Source: Plasmodium vivax
Taxonomy: Eukaryota; Apicomplexa; Aconoidasida; Haemosporida; Plasmodiidae
DNA: 64,000 bases
Assembly: GCF_000002415.2 (NCBI RefSeq)
Contig: NC_009912.1
Location: 684,501-748,500 of the forward strand
Reading direction: 5' to 3'
In this document: in pieces, positions 12,480 through 22,875 of the stretch
Position numbering within the stretch: the stretch's first letter is position 1
Layout: the number at the start of each line of letters is the position of its first letter
Program-made: the position numbers and the translations under genes
Notes under the pieces: model-generated
What the model saw: the letters and a program-made list of their open reading frames with translations, nothing else
Database searches by the model: none
What the model was told of the DNA's origin: nothing

Positions 12480-12779
12480 GTTTTGTTTTTTCGTCCCCCT
12501 TTTGATTTGCTTGTTCAGGTAGGTTATTTTGTTTATATGTTTATTTGTTTATTTTTTTTTTTTTTCCTCCTCTTATGCTACACATATCAGTTGTGAGTGG
12601 ACCCTCTTGGTGCCCCCCCTTGCCTGTAAAAGCGCGTAGGGAGGGAACACCATGCGGTTTCGTTAGCTGTTGCTATGTGTAGCATAAGAGGGGAAAAGAA
12701 AAAAAAATAAATAAACAAACAGATGAACAGAATAATCTACCTGAACAGATTTTTCAAAAGTGAGACGAGAAAACAAAAC
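12480..12779. repeat. Long inverted repeat with ~105-nt arms
   Basis: Left arm about 12480-12585 and right arm about 12675-12779 are reverse complements at roughly 80% identity by eye. Perfect blocks include CTCTTATGCTACACAT (12570-12585) against 12675-12690 and TGTTCAGGTAG (12512-12522) against 12738-12748. The ~90-nt centre is non-repetitive. Transcribed, it would form a hairpin of about 300 nt. Confidence 0.85.
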
Positions 12780-13336
12780 CACACGCGGAGAACAAACGCA
12801 TAGTGGGAAGTCCAGTACGGTGCGTGTGTGTGCGTATGTATCTGTGTATATGCTGCTGCGTATGTGCTGCAGTGTATGGACGGACAACCTTGCCACCTCC
12901 CCCGAACGACTGCTCCCGGTGTGCGCTTTGTTCGAAGCAAGAAGGGGAAACCTCCGTCGAATCGAATTCGCGCAGTTGCTTTTCCCCTTAACGATGGCTG
13001 GAATCTATCTGCATCCTTTCCCAACGAGAGGTGTATGGCCATTTTTTAAATAGCTGTACCCCTCTCGGGGGGAAGGGATGTCCCATTTCATGGTGCAGTT
13101 AACTCTGCGTGAATACAATGACAGGTTGTTTCATTACAGACATGAAAAGGATAGAGAATGACCAAGGATGTGATGCAATTCTACTCGTAGAATTGTGATC
13201 AAAATTCGTTTTGCCTTCCAAATAAAAGAGCATTTCTAAAAGAAGCAAACTTATTGTAAACAGCTAGCAAGTTTGACGCACATGGCAGGGGCACTCCTAC
13301 GTGTACATAAATATGCACACAGATAGGAGAGGGGGG

Positions 13337-13433
13337 AATATCCCTATGCAAGAAGCGACGATTAATAATTTCCATTCACGCAACGGAGCATGTGATTGAA
13401 ATTTTAATTCGCCTCGCTCTTCATAGGGATATT
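13337..13433. repeat. 97-nt hairpin-forming inverted repeat
   Basis: AATATCCCTATG (13337-13348) is the exact reverse complement of 13422-13433. The complementarity continues inwards through AGCGA/TCGCT and ATTAA/TTAAT blocks to AATTTC/GAAATT, leaving a loop of about 25-30 nt. The stem is long, mixed in sequence and clearly not a homopolymer effect. Confidence 0.75.
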
Positions 13434-13620
13434 TCTGCATTCGGGATTTTGTTACAACTGTACAATGACCCATGTGAAGGGATTCCCCCGCAGGTCTCAT
13501 TTACAGCACGAAAAAAAAAAAGAAAAAAAAAAAAAAAAAAAAAAGGATACACGAACGGTGTGACACTGTGATGTGTGTGTGTTTTTTTTTTTTTTTTTTT
13601 TTCTTTTTTTTTTTTCTCCA

Positions 13621-15768
13621 CGTGAAACGCATTTCGGATGTGGCTCTCCATCCCATTTGTCGATCCAAATGGTTGGAGACCCGTCCTGTTTTGCTTAACC
13701 CGATCGAGGGTCTGCAATGTTGGCAGCGTCACAGGGAAAGTTTCACTTGTGAACGCTTCCACATTGTAAGGTGGATTTTTTTTGTTTTTTTTTGTTTTTT
13801 TTTTTTTTGCGGTAAGAGGGGGGAGGGAAGGAGGAAAAGGACAGACGGGGGAAACGAGAAAGGGCGCAAAAAAGGGTTAGTGGAAGGTACAGAATGTTCG
13901 CTGTTCGAAGCAGTGACGAGCAAAGCGGCGATGCGTACAGTATCAACGGAACAGCGCCTTAACTATACACTGTTTCTGGGTTTCTCCCCGATTGTGTTTT
14001 TTTTTTTTTTTTTTTTTTTTTGCAGATAGTTTATACTCCAGGGTAAAACGCGCGAATGAAGATCGTATGCAACGATAAATAAAGAGGAAGATTAACCTAA
14101 GTTGCATCCGCCCTGTTGCCCTACTTCCTTCCATTGTGTCTTCCTCCATTTTTGCGTGTCCCTCCACTTTGTTTTGTTGCGTTGTTGCCCCCCCAGTTAT
14201 GTGCCTTTTTCCTTGCACACACATGCTAGCCAATTCCATCTGACGCAAGCAAATTTTTTTTTTTTTTTTTTTTAACTTAACCATATGGCAATTTTTACCA
14301 CTAATGAACAGTTGTGTTGTATGAAAAAGAAAAAAACGCTCCACTTCATCACAAAGGGGAAAGAAACGAAATGTACATTATCACCTCTTCTTTTCTCCCC
14401 CCCCTTATAAGTAAGCGGGAAAGGGTTTAACAATATACCCATGGTGGAGTACATCCGCACAGCTGTAAAAAAAAAAAAAAAAAAAAAAAAATTCTCAACT
14501 GCGCATCTTGCTCCTTTCCGTGTGGTCCCTTATGCTGCACGATAACGCTTCACGAAAAAAACGGGCAACAGTGATGACCCTTATGACCGCCAACATAGCC
14601 AGGATATGGTGTCTTTCTCGTCGCGCTTAAAAGGGCGGCCGCGACGCACTTGCGCAATCGCGTGGTGTGCATATGGAAGGGGCTACATTTTCGGTCGCCC
14701 CTCCGGACTCGCCACCCATCATGAGGTGACATGAAAAGGAACATCAACGGAAGGAAACCAAAATGAAAAAACAACATGGAAAAACAAAGTGGAAAAACAA
14801 CATGGAAAAGCAAAATGGGAAAACAAAATGGAAAAGCAAAATGGCACGCCACACTGCATAGTGCATCCTGTGCCAAAAGGGCACCCCCAGTGGTGCACCC
14901 ACTGGTGCCCCGGAGCACGGCAACGCCAATGACACAGGCAGGGAAAAAAGGGAGCTCCACTCTTCTCCGCAATTCTTTTTTGATTTTTCACACATTGGAT
15001 TCGTACCACCCAACGGAGGGTTACACATGTGTTCTTTGAACTTGCAACTCCCTCCTCCATCGCCCCCCCTTTAGTGTGTGTTTAACAGTGGTGAGGGTAC
15101 CTGTCAGTAGTGTGCATGTGCGCACGCACGCGTACGCAACGGGTTGCGGGCCTTTCCAATAGGGGGGGCATACTCACCCGTTTGTTATTGCGTGCTGAGC
15201 GTTCGTGGAAAAATATAAACGGGAAAAAGGGGGAAGCGAAAGAGGGCAAGAAAAGGGAAAAAAGAGGGGAAAAAAAGGGGAAAAAAAGGGAAAAAAAACG
15301 GCCAAAAAGTTGCCAAAAAAACGGTTAGAAGAGCTGCCAACAGAACGGCCAAAGTAGTCAACAAAAAAAACAACCCGAAGAAGAGGTTGGGAGAAACATT
15401 TCCCCTCCCACGACCATCCTCTGCATCTAAATTGCATTGATCCCCATTTCAGGCAACACTTTTGCAACTGGGAGAAGCCGTCTTCATCTTTGTTGCGCGT
15501 AGGGATCAGCTGGAAGAGGCGCGTACGAGAGGTACGCACACATGCACGCGCATTTGCGAGCGCGCAGCTTCGCTTATACGTGTACATACACGCGCGCGAC
15601 TGCGTTTTGTTTTTTCCGCCCGGCCAAGTTTGATGGCTTACGCTAGTGGGCCGTTCGACTGGGGCACAACAATGCGGATTGGTTGAGCGGCCTTTTGTGG
15701 GAAAGGGGCTCGAGGCGGCAGAAGCGTTGCTTCGGCGAATGCTGGCGTGGAGCCTTCAGGCGCGGAGC
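13621..15768. other. Intergenic, no protein gene seen
   Basis: Contains several long homopolymers (T-runs near 13793-13808, 13998-14022 and 14254-14273; A-run near 14466-14490), a short AAACAACATGGAA-type repeat at about 14763-14842 and an A/G-rich block at about 15215-15330. I recognise no coding region or RNA gene. The right end is the 5' flank of RecQ. Confidence 0.5.
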
Positions 15769-15823
15769 ATTTAGCCGCCGACCATTTAGCCGCTGATCAT
15801 TTAGCCGCTGATCGTTCAGGCGC
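15769..15823. repeat. 15-bp repeats in the RecQ 5' leader region
   Basis: Three to four copies of a CATTTAGCCGCTGAT-like unit lie 200-260 bp before the RecQ start codon. They fall in a small upstream frame that opens with ATG at 15747. Related CCGCTNA words recur before other genes in this window. Confidence 0.7.
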
Positions 15824-16026
15824 TGAACACATTGAGGATAATTATTTCTCGTTTAGGGGGCCTATACTGGCAGGGCGGCCGCAGTGCGTGCGTCGCGGGA
15901 CGGAGGAGCCTAGAGGGCGCCCAGCGAAGCGCCACCGAAGAAGTCGCAAAAAAAATCGCCAAAAGAACCGCGAAAAACGCTTAACAAGCCGCTTATCACC
16001 CCACCCAGCACACCGCTCTGCACGAG

Positions 16027-18243
16027 ATGGGCGAAGACGAGGGGAGCGGGCCCCCCCCGCGGGACCTGCTGAACCGGTACAAAAGCAAGTACCGCAAAAT
16101 AGACATCGAGAAGGCGAAGGGCATCCTGCAGGAGCACTTTGGCATTACGGAGTTCAAGGAGAAGCAAGTGGAATGTCTAAACGCAATTAAAAATTTCAAA
16201 CACGTCCTTAACATCATGCCAACAGGAGGAGGGAAATCCCTCATCTACCAAGTAACCCCGTTGCTAATAGAAGGCATCAGCATAGTCATCAGCCCCCTAA
16301 TCTCCCTCATGTATGACCAAACAAAATCTCTGAAGAGAAAAAATATATCCGCAGAAACGATCAATAGTTCTCTTAATAAAAAAGAAAATGAAAAAGTTTT
16401 GAGTCTTCTTAAAAACTACAATAACTGCGACATTAAAGTTTTGTATGTAACCCCCGAGACAGCCACCAGTGAGTATTTTATGATCGTCTTGAAGGAGCTT
16501 TACCTGAATGTGAAGATCGCTTTGATATCCATTGACGAGGTGCATTGCATAAGCACCTGGGGGTGCGACTTTAGGAAGAGCTACCGGAATTTGAACAAAG
16601 TGCTAACGGCGTGTCCCTACGTGCGCGTTTACACCTGCACGGCCACCGCCACCAAGTGCGTGGAGCGGGACATCATTGTTAACTTGAACCTGGACGGCCA
16701 CGCGCAGGCGAGGCCGCAGGGGGAGGGGCAGCAAGAGAAGCGGGGGAAGGGGCAGCGGGAGGAGCGAGTGAAGCGGGAGGAGCGGGAGGAGCGGGAGGAG
16801 CGGGAGGAGCGGGAGAAGCGAGAGAAGCGGGAGGAGCGGGAAGAGCGGGAGGAGCGAGAGAAGCGGGAGAAGCGGGAGAAGAAGGGACCGACTAGTGACC
16901 AGACGGACCGAGCGGACGGCCTGGCGAGCGACAATCCGATCGATATACCCAGCGATACCCAGAGTGACGCCCAGAGTGACGCACACAGCGACGCACAGAG
17001 CGGCCCCCAGAGTGGAGACGCCGAGGGGGGCACCGTCAACTCGCTGCGAATCGTGCGCACGTCGTTCAACAGACCCAACCTCAAGTACGTCATCGTGTAC
17101 AGCGACCTCATCCACACGGAAAAAAAAAAAAGCATTTTCCACATCATCCAGGAGAAAAGAAATCTGGACAAAATAGGTATAATCTACTGCTTCAAACGGA
17201 ACACCTGTGATGAGATTTCCAAGTACCTACGAGAGCAGGGGTTCCAGGCCCTCAGTTACCACGCCGGATTGACGAACAGCGCGAGGAAGAGAATACAAGA
17301 AAAGTGGGTCAACGGAAATGCAAAAATTCTAGTGGCGACCATAGCGTTTGGAATGGGAATTGACAGGAAGGATGTGTCCTTTATTATTCATTTCAATTTG
17401 CCCAAATCGATAGAAAATTATTACCAAGAGTCTGGGCGGTCTGGGCGGAATGGAAACGTGTCCTTCTGCTACCTTTATTACTCCAAGGAGGATGTGGAGA
17501 AACTCTCCTACATCATTCGAAGCAGCTACTCCAATTTGGACATGCAGGACATCACCATGCAGAAGAAGTACGAGAAGGAAATATACAACCTCGAGTGCGT
17601 GCATAACCTGTGCATGCAGGAGAAGTGCGTGCGGTCTCAGATCCTGGCGCACTTCGGCGAGCTCCCGCCCCCCAGGGGGGGGGGCGCCACTAGCAGTGTT
17701 GGCGGGGGTGGAAGCGTTAGCGGCGGTGGTAGCGCTCCTGGCAGTGTTAGCGGCGGTGGAAACAGCACCTGCGACGACGACTACTGCTGCTCGTACTGCT
17801 CCGACGTGAAGGGCTCGAGGCACAAAATCGAGCGGGTCATTAAAATGTACGAGGAGGCGCACTGGAAGATTCAGTCCAACTACAACCGAACGGGCGGCAG
17901 CCACGTGAACTCCTTCACCACCGTCCTCCCGAAGAAGAAGCATCAGCTGAGTGACGACTCAGGCTCGGACAAGGACCCTGGGCTAGACCAGTATAAACTG
18001 ACGAACAAGAGGATTAAGGGGTTTGTTCCCTTCCAGAGTGCTTCATCTATCATTTCGAAGGACATTCGAGACAAGGGCATCATCGAAGTTATGAAGGAGC
18101 TGGAGAGAAGGGAGGAGCTCATGGAGAACAAGCTGGAGGAGCGGACCCCCAAGATCGGCAAAATGACGCATTCCATTTCGCACTTCACCAGCGTGAAAAA
18201 GAAGCCCGTGTTTTCCTCCTTCAAGGTCCCCCGCAAGTTGTGA
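16027..18243 (+). CDS. RecQ-family ATP-dependent DNA helicase
   Basis: A 738-residue 3'-5' helicase expected to act in the nucleus in recombination and replication-fork repair. All helicase motifs are visible: motif 0 (FGITEFKEKQVECL, about 38-51), Walker A PTGGGKS (65-71), DEVH box followed by CISTWG (170-179), TATAT motif III (about 205-209), motif IV (GIIYCFKRNTCDE), motif V (ATIAFGMGIDRKDV) and motif VI YYQESGRSGRNG. A RecQ zinc-binding region follows (Cys in LECVHNLC, QEKC, then CDDDYCCSYC), interrupted by a Gly/Ser-rich insert. No HRDC domain is evident. Between the two RecA lobes (about 223-338) sits a highly charged Glu/Arg/Lys repeat plus an Asp/Ser/Gln segment. The start at 16027 is the first ATG of the frame. 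P. falciparum carries a RecQ1/BLM-like gene in this syntenic position (memory). Confidence 0.95.
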   Translation: MGEDEGSGPPPRDLLNRYKSKYRKIDIEKAKGILQEHFGITEFKEKQVECLNAIKNFKHVLNIMPTGGGKSLIYQVTPLLIEGISIVISPLISLMYDQTKSLKRKNISAETINSSLNKKENEKVLSLLKNYNNCDIKVLYVTPETATSEYFMIVLKELYLNVKIALISIDEVHCISTWGCDFRKSYRNLNKVLTACPYVRVYTCTATATKCVERDIIVNLNLDGHAQARPQGEGQQEKRGKGQREERVKREEREEREEREEREKREKREEREEREEREKREKREKKGPTSDQTDRADGLASDNPIDIPSDTQSDAQSDAHSDAQSGPQSGDAEGGTVNSLRIVRTSFNRPNLKYVIVYSDLIHTEKKKSIFHIIQEKRNLDKIGIIYCFKRNTCDEISKYLREQGFQALSYHAGLTNSARKRIQEKWVNGNAKILVATIAFGMGIDRKDVSFIIHFNLPKSIENYYQESGRSGRNGNVSFCYLYYSKEDVEKLSYIIRSSYSNLDMQDITMQKKYEKEIYNLECVHNLCMQEKCVRSQILAHFGELPPPRGGGATSSVGGGGSVSGGGSAPGSVSGGGNSTCDDDYCCSYCSDVKGSRHKIERVIKMYEEAHWKIQSNYNRTGGSHVNSFTTVLPKKKHQLSDDSGSDKDPGLDQYKLTNKRIKGFVPFQSASSIISKDIRDKGIIEVMKELERREELMENKLEERTPKIGKMTHSISHFTSVKKKPVFSSFKVPRKL
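16705..16995 (+). repeat. Low-complexity insert in RecQ (EREER/EKR repeats)
   Basis: In-frame GAG/CGG/AAG codon repeats encode a Glu-Arg-rich array, likely a solvent-exposed helix or coiled segment, followed by SDAQSDAQ-type repeats. It interrupts the linker between helicase lobes, where other RecQ proteins have only a few residues. Confidence 0.85.
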
Positions 18244-20518
18244 GCGGGGGTGGAGGCGTACGCACAGGCGTATGGACAGTCACCTCTACAGCCATCTGCA
18301 TAGCCAACTGCACAGCCATCTCTACATCCGCCTGCACACCCATCTCTACACGCAAATTGCACCCCTACCCGCGCGCATGGGTGGCCCCCCGAGAAAATTC
18401 CCGCAACACTTTTTGGGCACCGCCATGGCCTGCCCCCCCGTCGGAAGTGTTCACAAACCTGTGTGGTCACTCATATGTGCATGTGCGAGTGCGCCCCCCC
18501 TACAGGGTCCTTCTGTAGAAGTTTTCCGCCCCAGCGGTAAAACTGGCGAACAAGAAATATGTACATGTTAAGGGTGTACTCTAAAAATACGCCCGCAAAT
18601 CATTTGTTTTAGTGAAAAAAAAAAAAAAAAAAAATAATTTCCGCCGCACGGTCATCTCACCGCCTGCACAAGAACGTCACGCCCTTTGGCGCTGCATCAT
18701 TTGCCCCTTCATTTTTGTGTACGTGTGTCCGTTCCCCCTTTGCGTGAAGAAGGGGGGGATGGGAGAGGGTCACGCGAATGACCAAGTAGGTGCAGATGAA
18801 CCACGTCCGCATCCTGTACATGTAACGATAATACATGAAAGTGAAGGTGCCCATGCGTCGGTAACCCCACCGACTGGTATCATCACGCAGGCGCCAACGT
18901 GCGCGCACGTTTATTTTTTTCCTTCAAAACAGCCATCGAACTGCGCGTCTGTTGAGATAAACTTCAAAACGAATCGCCCACGGAGGGCGCCCTGGAGGAG
19001 CAATGCGTTCGCCGTTATGCGGTGAGGAAGCGAAGCGGCGAGGTGGTAAAGCGGCGAAGTGGTAGGGTGTACACGCGCCTTGCCTTTTCGACGTGGCCCA
19101 AATCTCCCTGAACTGTTCATAATTTTTGTCTACCCCTCGACGCTGCTCGCACACGATTGGGGCATGTGGCAAGCCCACCATCCGGCGAGAGCTGCATTTG
19201 CAAAAAGGATAGGCAGGCCGAGGGGGCCGCCAGCGGGCGTTCCTGCGAAGTGGAACACACATGGGAAGATCGGCAGATTGGCAGGTTGGCAGATCAGCAC
19301 ATTGGCACATTGGCACATTGGCAGATTAGCCAATTCGCAAAATGGCAATTTTTTAAATGCGCAAATTGGCAAATTAATTCCCCATCGCTAGTTAAAAAAA
19401 AAAAAAAATTCGCTTCACGTCCGACCAGCCGCCTACGCGTGTAATTTTTTCGAGACATTTTATCCGCTTTCCCGCCCGAGCGAAGAGGAGCGAAATGGTG
19501 AATTGGCAACCGGTGTTAAGACAAGAATTTTGCAAATTAAAAATTCGAAGCGTTAATTTTGTTCTGTGGGGAAAATATAAAAAGAAGGGCCCCCATCACC
19601 GCTGTTTTTCTCCCCACTCGGTAGGACATATTTTAAAAAAAAAAAAAAAAAAATGTTGGTGTGCACTCCAAACCGTTGTTCTGGTTGGCGCGCCCGCCGT
19701 TGTGGTCAAAAGGGGCAGAACAGGAGAAACGGATGGGGGAGACTTCGAGGGCATTTCGCCAGTCAACTTTTCGCGCCAGTCGCGTAACAGCCACGTTTGC
19801 AACAGCTTTGGCAACAACTATTTTTTTGACCCCTTAGCGTTTAACATTATCATATTCATATATTACTTTAATTTTACTTTTCATTTTCATTTTAATTTCA
19901 ATTTTCCTTTTTTTTTTTTTTTTAACCGTCCAAATGGCGCGTGGCTGCCCGGCGAGCAATTTTTAAAATTCCCCTGCGCGCTGCCCACGTTCTACATTTG
20001 CGAAGTTTTCTCCGTTGCGCCGCATAGCCGCTTAACTGCCCAACCGCTTAACCGCTCAACCGCCCAACCGCTTAACCGCTCAACCGCCCAACCGCTTAAC
20101 CGCTCAACCGCCCAACCGCTTAACCGCTCAACCGCCCAACCGCTTTGTTGTAAATTTTTACAGTACGGTTATTTCCCTTTATCTGTCTGACCGTGTGCAC
20201 TCTCCCAACCAACTGCGCCTCTCTCCTCAGATTGGTAAAAATATTGGCCAACCCTCTGCTGGAGTGAATTTTCCTGTCTTTAAGTGTTTTTAAGTCTCTC
20301 TTAAATTTGTTCCCTTTAGCGCACCACTGGGGGGGCACGGCGAGTTTGCCGCAACTTGGGGAACACCTCTCTCCCTGCAGTGAGAGCAGTGCGAGGGTGT
20401 ACGGGAGAAAAGGGAGAAGCGGTTGCTGGTTAAGTTGTTAAGAGAGCCGCTAGCTAGCTAGCTAATCGGATAAGCGGCTGATCGGCTGACTTGCTAACCG
20501 GCTAACCTGCTAGACGAG
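18244..20518. other. Intergenic with several short tandem repeats; no gene seen
   Basis: Downstream of RecQ lies a CAGCCATCTCTACA-type repeat (18285-18360). At about 19268-19375 there is a run of ~10-bp units resembling ATTGGCAGATTGGCAC. Poly(A) occurs at 18615-18633 and 19636-19653, and poly(T) near 19909-19922. The right part, including the 24-bp repeat listed separately and a GCTAGCTAGC/GCGGCTGATCGG stretch just before 20519, is presumably the 5' region of the next gene. Confidence 0.5.
20041..20144. repeat. 24-bp tandem repeat, about 4.3 copies
   Basis: Nearly perfect copies of a 24-bp unit assembled from CAACCGCTTAA and CCGCTCAACCGCC words. It lies about 375 bp upstream of the start codon at 20519 and shares the CCGCTTAA core with repeats in other 5' flanks here. 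Confidence 0.9.
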
Positions 20519-22875
20519 ATGTTTGCCTTCCGCTGGGGAAAGAAAGACGAGTCGGAAAAGGAGACCCTGGGAAGCTACAAACTCCAGGGGACCAAAAAGG
20601 AGCCCATCATTAAGTGGAAGAGCAAAGGGCAGGTTGAAAAAAATGCCAACAAAAAGAAAAAAAACGCCATCAAGAAGAAAAAAAACGTCATCAAATTTAA
20701 GGCCCCGGGACGCCCGAAAAATAAGAAAAAGAAGAACTCCTTTTTTAGCTTCGCGAGATTCAACTTTTTCGGAAGGTCTAAAAGGAAGAGGACCCCCAGG
20801 GCGGCACAAAGGAGCCCCCAGGACGAGGCGCCCCCGCAGCGGAAGGAGGTGAAGGGGCTCATCAAGAGGTTCGAGGTGTCGAAGGGGAAGGTGAAGCAAA
20901 CCACGAAAGGGGCAGCAAAAGGGGTGGCAAACGAAACCGCGAAGGGGGTGGCAAAAGGAGTAGCCAACGAAAACGCGAAGGAGGCAGCGAAAGGAACAAC
21001 CGAAGAGGGGAAAGCTAATGTGGGCAAAGCCAAAGCGCCCACACAAACGAGCGCCGCAAAGGCTGACCCCCAAAGGAGCGACGCTCACGCAGAGCCAATC
21101 GAAAATGAAGAGCTGTTTGAGGTCCTAACGGAGGAGGAGAGAAAATCCATCGAGGTGGTTTCCCTGATAGACGGGTCTTCCAATGGCGACAGCTCCGAGG
21201 CAGACAGGGATGGAAACGACGACTCGGTCGAGAAGGACGTCCCCGTAAAGATGAAGTCCGCCTATTCAGTTAAGAAGCAAAAGAGTGGCCTATACCCAAC
21301 CCATGATAAAGGCATGTTAGTGCAAAAATCGAGCCGTTTGGAGGGGACCCCCCTAGTAGACAAGGAAAAAAGCCCCCCCCAAAAAAACAAACAGGATGAG
21401 AAGGACCTCGTGATTACCCCCAACTCAGGTGCAGACCCCGGGAAGGAAATGCAAACAAAAAAATCGATCCTAAAAAATATCCTAAAAATGCCCCTCTCTT
21501 ATGCGTCTAGAAGTTTCAAAAGGGGCGTTTCGGAGACGGAGCAATCGGCCAAATTGGGGAAAGCGGAAAAAGCAGCGGTGAAGGACACTACCCATTCGAT
21601 TCACCTCCAAAGCGACCTCGATAAGGGGGATGTCTCCCCCCGCGAAGAGGTCGACGCCAAGTCGGAAGACACCAACTACAGCGGCAAAATGAACTTCAAT
21701 AAATTTATCCCCAATTTTAACCTAACCAGTAAAAAAAATGCCACCCTGAGATTGAACAAGAAGAAAGTCGCTCCCATGATTAGCAGTAAGCTCAAAATGA
21801 ATAAAAAGAACAGCCACATTGGAAGCAGCTTTGACCAAGCGGATGATCTGAATGCTGCCAAACTGGAGGAATCAACTCTCACGCGACAGGACATACGAGC
21901 GAAGAAGAATCATCTCATAGGACGCGCTAAACTGATGGAGAAGAACCTACACAGGAGTATACATGCGACACAGGAAGATGGGGCCAAGAACATCCATCGT
22001 AAAATGACAAACGACTTTACCGAAGGGGGGGGGATTCCCTTCGACCTGCACCCGCCCCTTCTGCTCACCGAAAATTCCTTCGACATATGGTACGTCCCCC
22101 GCATGTTATTACGTCAATGGGGGTGATTTGATTCTGTTTTGGAGGCTGGACCTGATAGGATGGGCATCGCCACCACTACCGCCACCACTACCCCTGTGCA
22201 CGCCTTTTCCGTGGCACCCCCCTCAAAAAAACGGAAAAACATCCTTCTGCCCTCCCCTCACTGCAGCCCAATATCCCCTATCGAGGACATCATAGAGGTC
22301 ATCAATTCCATTTGCAACAACAACAAAGAGGAGGCAGTTGCGAAGCTGAAAATGTGCAAAGAGAACAACGAGAAGGTGAGGATGGTCGTAATCATCGCCG
22401 CAGACACAACGATCTGTTTTTGCTGCTCATCTCCATGGGGACTTCTCAACGGTACCCACACAGATGAGAGCAAACCGACCGTTACACATATACCCCTTCG
22501 CCGCTTCCCCCCTTGCGCAGTGTTCCAGCGTGCTGAAGATAACCCTGGATAAGCTAAACGGGCCGGAGGATTCCGTGCTCTCCAATTTGACCAAGAATAT
22601 GTAAGGCGTGTTGGGGGAAAGCTAACCGCTGATTGGCTAACCGCTGATTAGCTAGCCGCTGATTGGCTAACCGCTGATTGGCTAACCGCTGATTGGCTAA
22701 CCGCTGATTAGCTAACCGCTGATTAGCTAACCGCTTGCACCAAACGGTTGATGCTCCCCCCTATTGCACGCCTCTCCAAACAAATGGGAAATATTCCCCC
22801 CTACTCTGCAGGTCCTTACAACGGGATTACTTGCTCGAAGTGAATGAAGTTATGAGGGCAGTTAGTGAAGATTAA
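20519..22875 (+). CDS. Conserved Plasmodium protein, unknown function (four exons)
   Basis: Exons are 20519-22089, 22267-22375, 22521-22600 and 22812-22875, joined with GTACGT, GTGAGG and GTAAGG donors and CAG acceptors. All phases agree, giving 607 residues. The N-terminal ~150 residues are extremely basic (KKKKN, NKKKKN and SKRKRT tracts) with a KGVANETAKGVAKG-type repeat at about 135-165. The middle is Ser/Lys/Glu-rich and probably disordered. The last ~90 residues, spread over the small exons, look folded and conserved: a hydrophobic PFDLHPPLLLTENSFDI segment followed by helices with EDIIEVINSI and LLEVNEVMRAV. No signal peptide or membrane span is seen. I recognise no domain. The basic region would suit nucleic-acid or membrane binding, but that is speculation. 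Confidence 0.8.
22629..22732. repeat. 15-bp tandem repeat inside the third intron
   Basis: About seven copies of GATTGGCTAACCGCT (G/A variants) lie within the intron between 22600 and 22812. The same CTAACCGCT core appears in 5'-flank repeats of neighbouring genes. Confidence 0.9.

Larger units (their letters stand above)
11695..13620 (+). ncRNA. Candidate long structured non-coding RNA locus (possible telomerase RNA)
   Basis: No coding frame of substance crosses this stretch, yet it is dense in complementary arms: about 11695-11748 with 11792-11850, 12041-12049 with 12089-12097, 12107-12225 with 12290-12392, 12480-12585 with 12675-12779, 13176-13183 with 13188-13195, and 13337-13348 with 13422-13433. 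At 11879-11889 lies ACCCTGAACCC, about one and a half repeats of the complement of the Plasmodium telomere repeat GGGTTYA, in the orientation a plus-strand RNA would need as template. Plasmodium telomerase RNA is known to be about 2 kb, and I recall it being placed on P. falciparum chromosome 9, to which this window appears syntenic. Identity, strand and ends are inference. The hairpins may instead be unrelated inverted repeats. Confidence 0.3.

Noticed and set aside
12246..12896. Two opposite-strand frames with similar Val-Gln-Val and Phe/Leu/Cys-rich sequence, as if a duplicated small membrane protein
   Set aside because: The similarity is a consequence of the DNA inverted repeat and includes homopolymer translation; neither frame has a credible start or conserved features.
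16603..17171. Minus-strand frames with Ser-Arg or Leu-Pro repeats opposite RecQ
   Set aside because: Antisense shadow of the Glu-Arg repeat; RecQ helicase motifs on the plus strand settle the coding strand.
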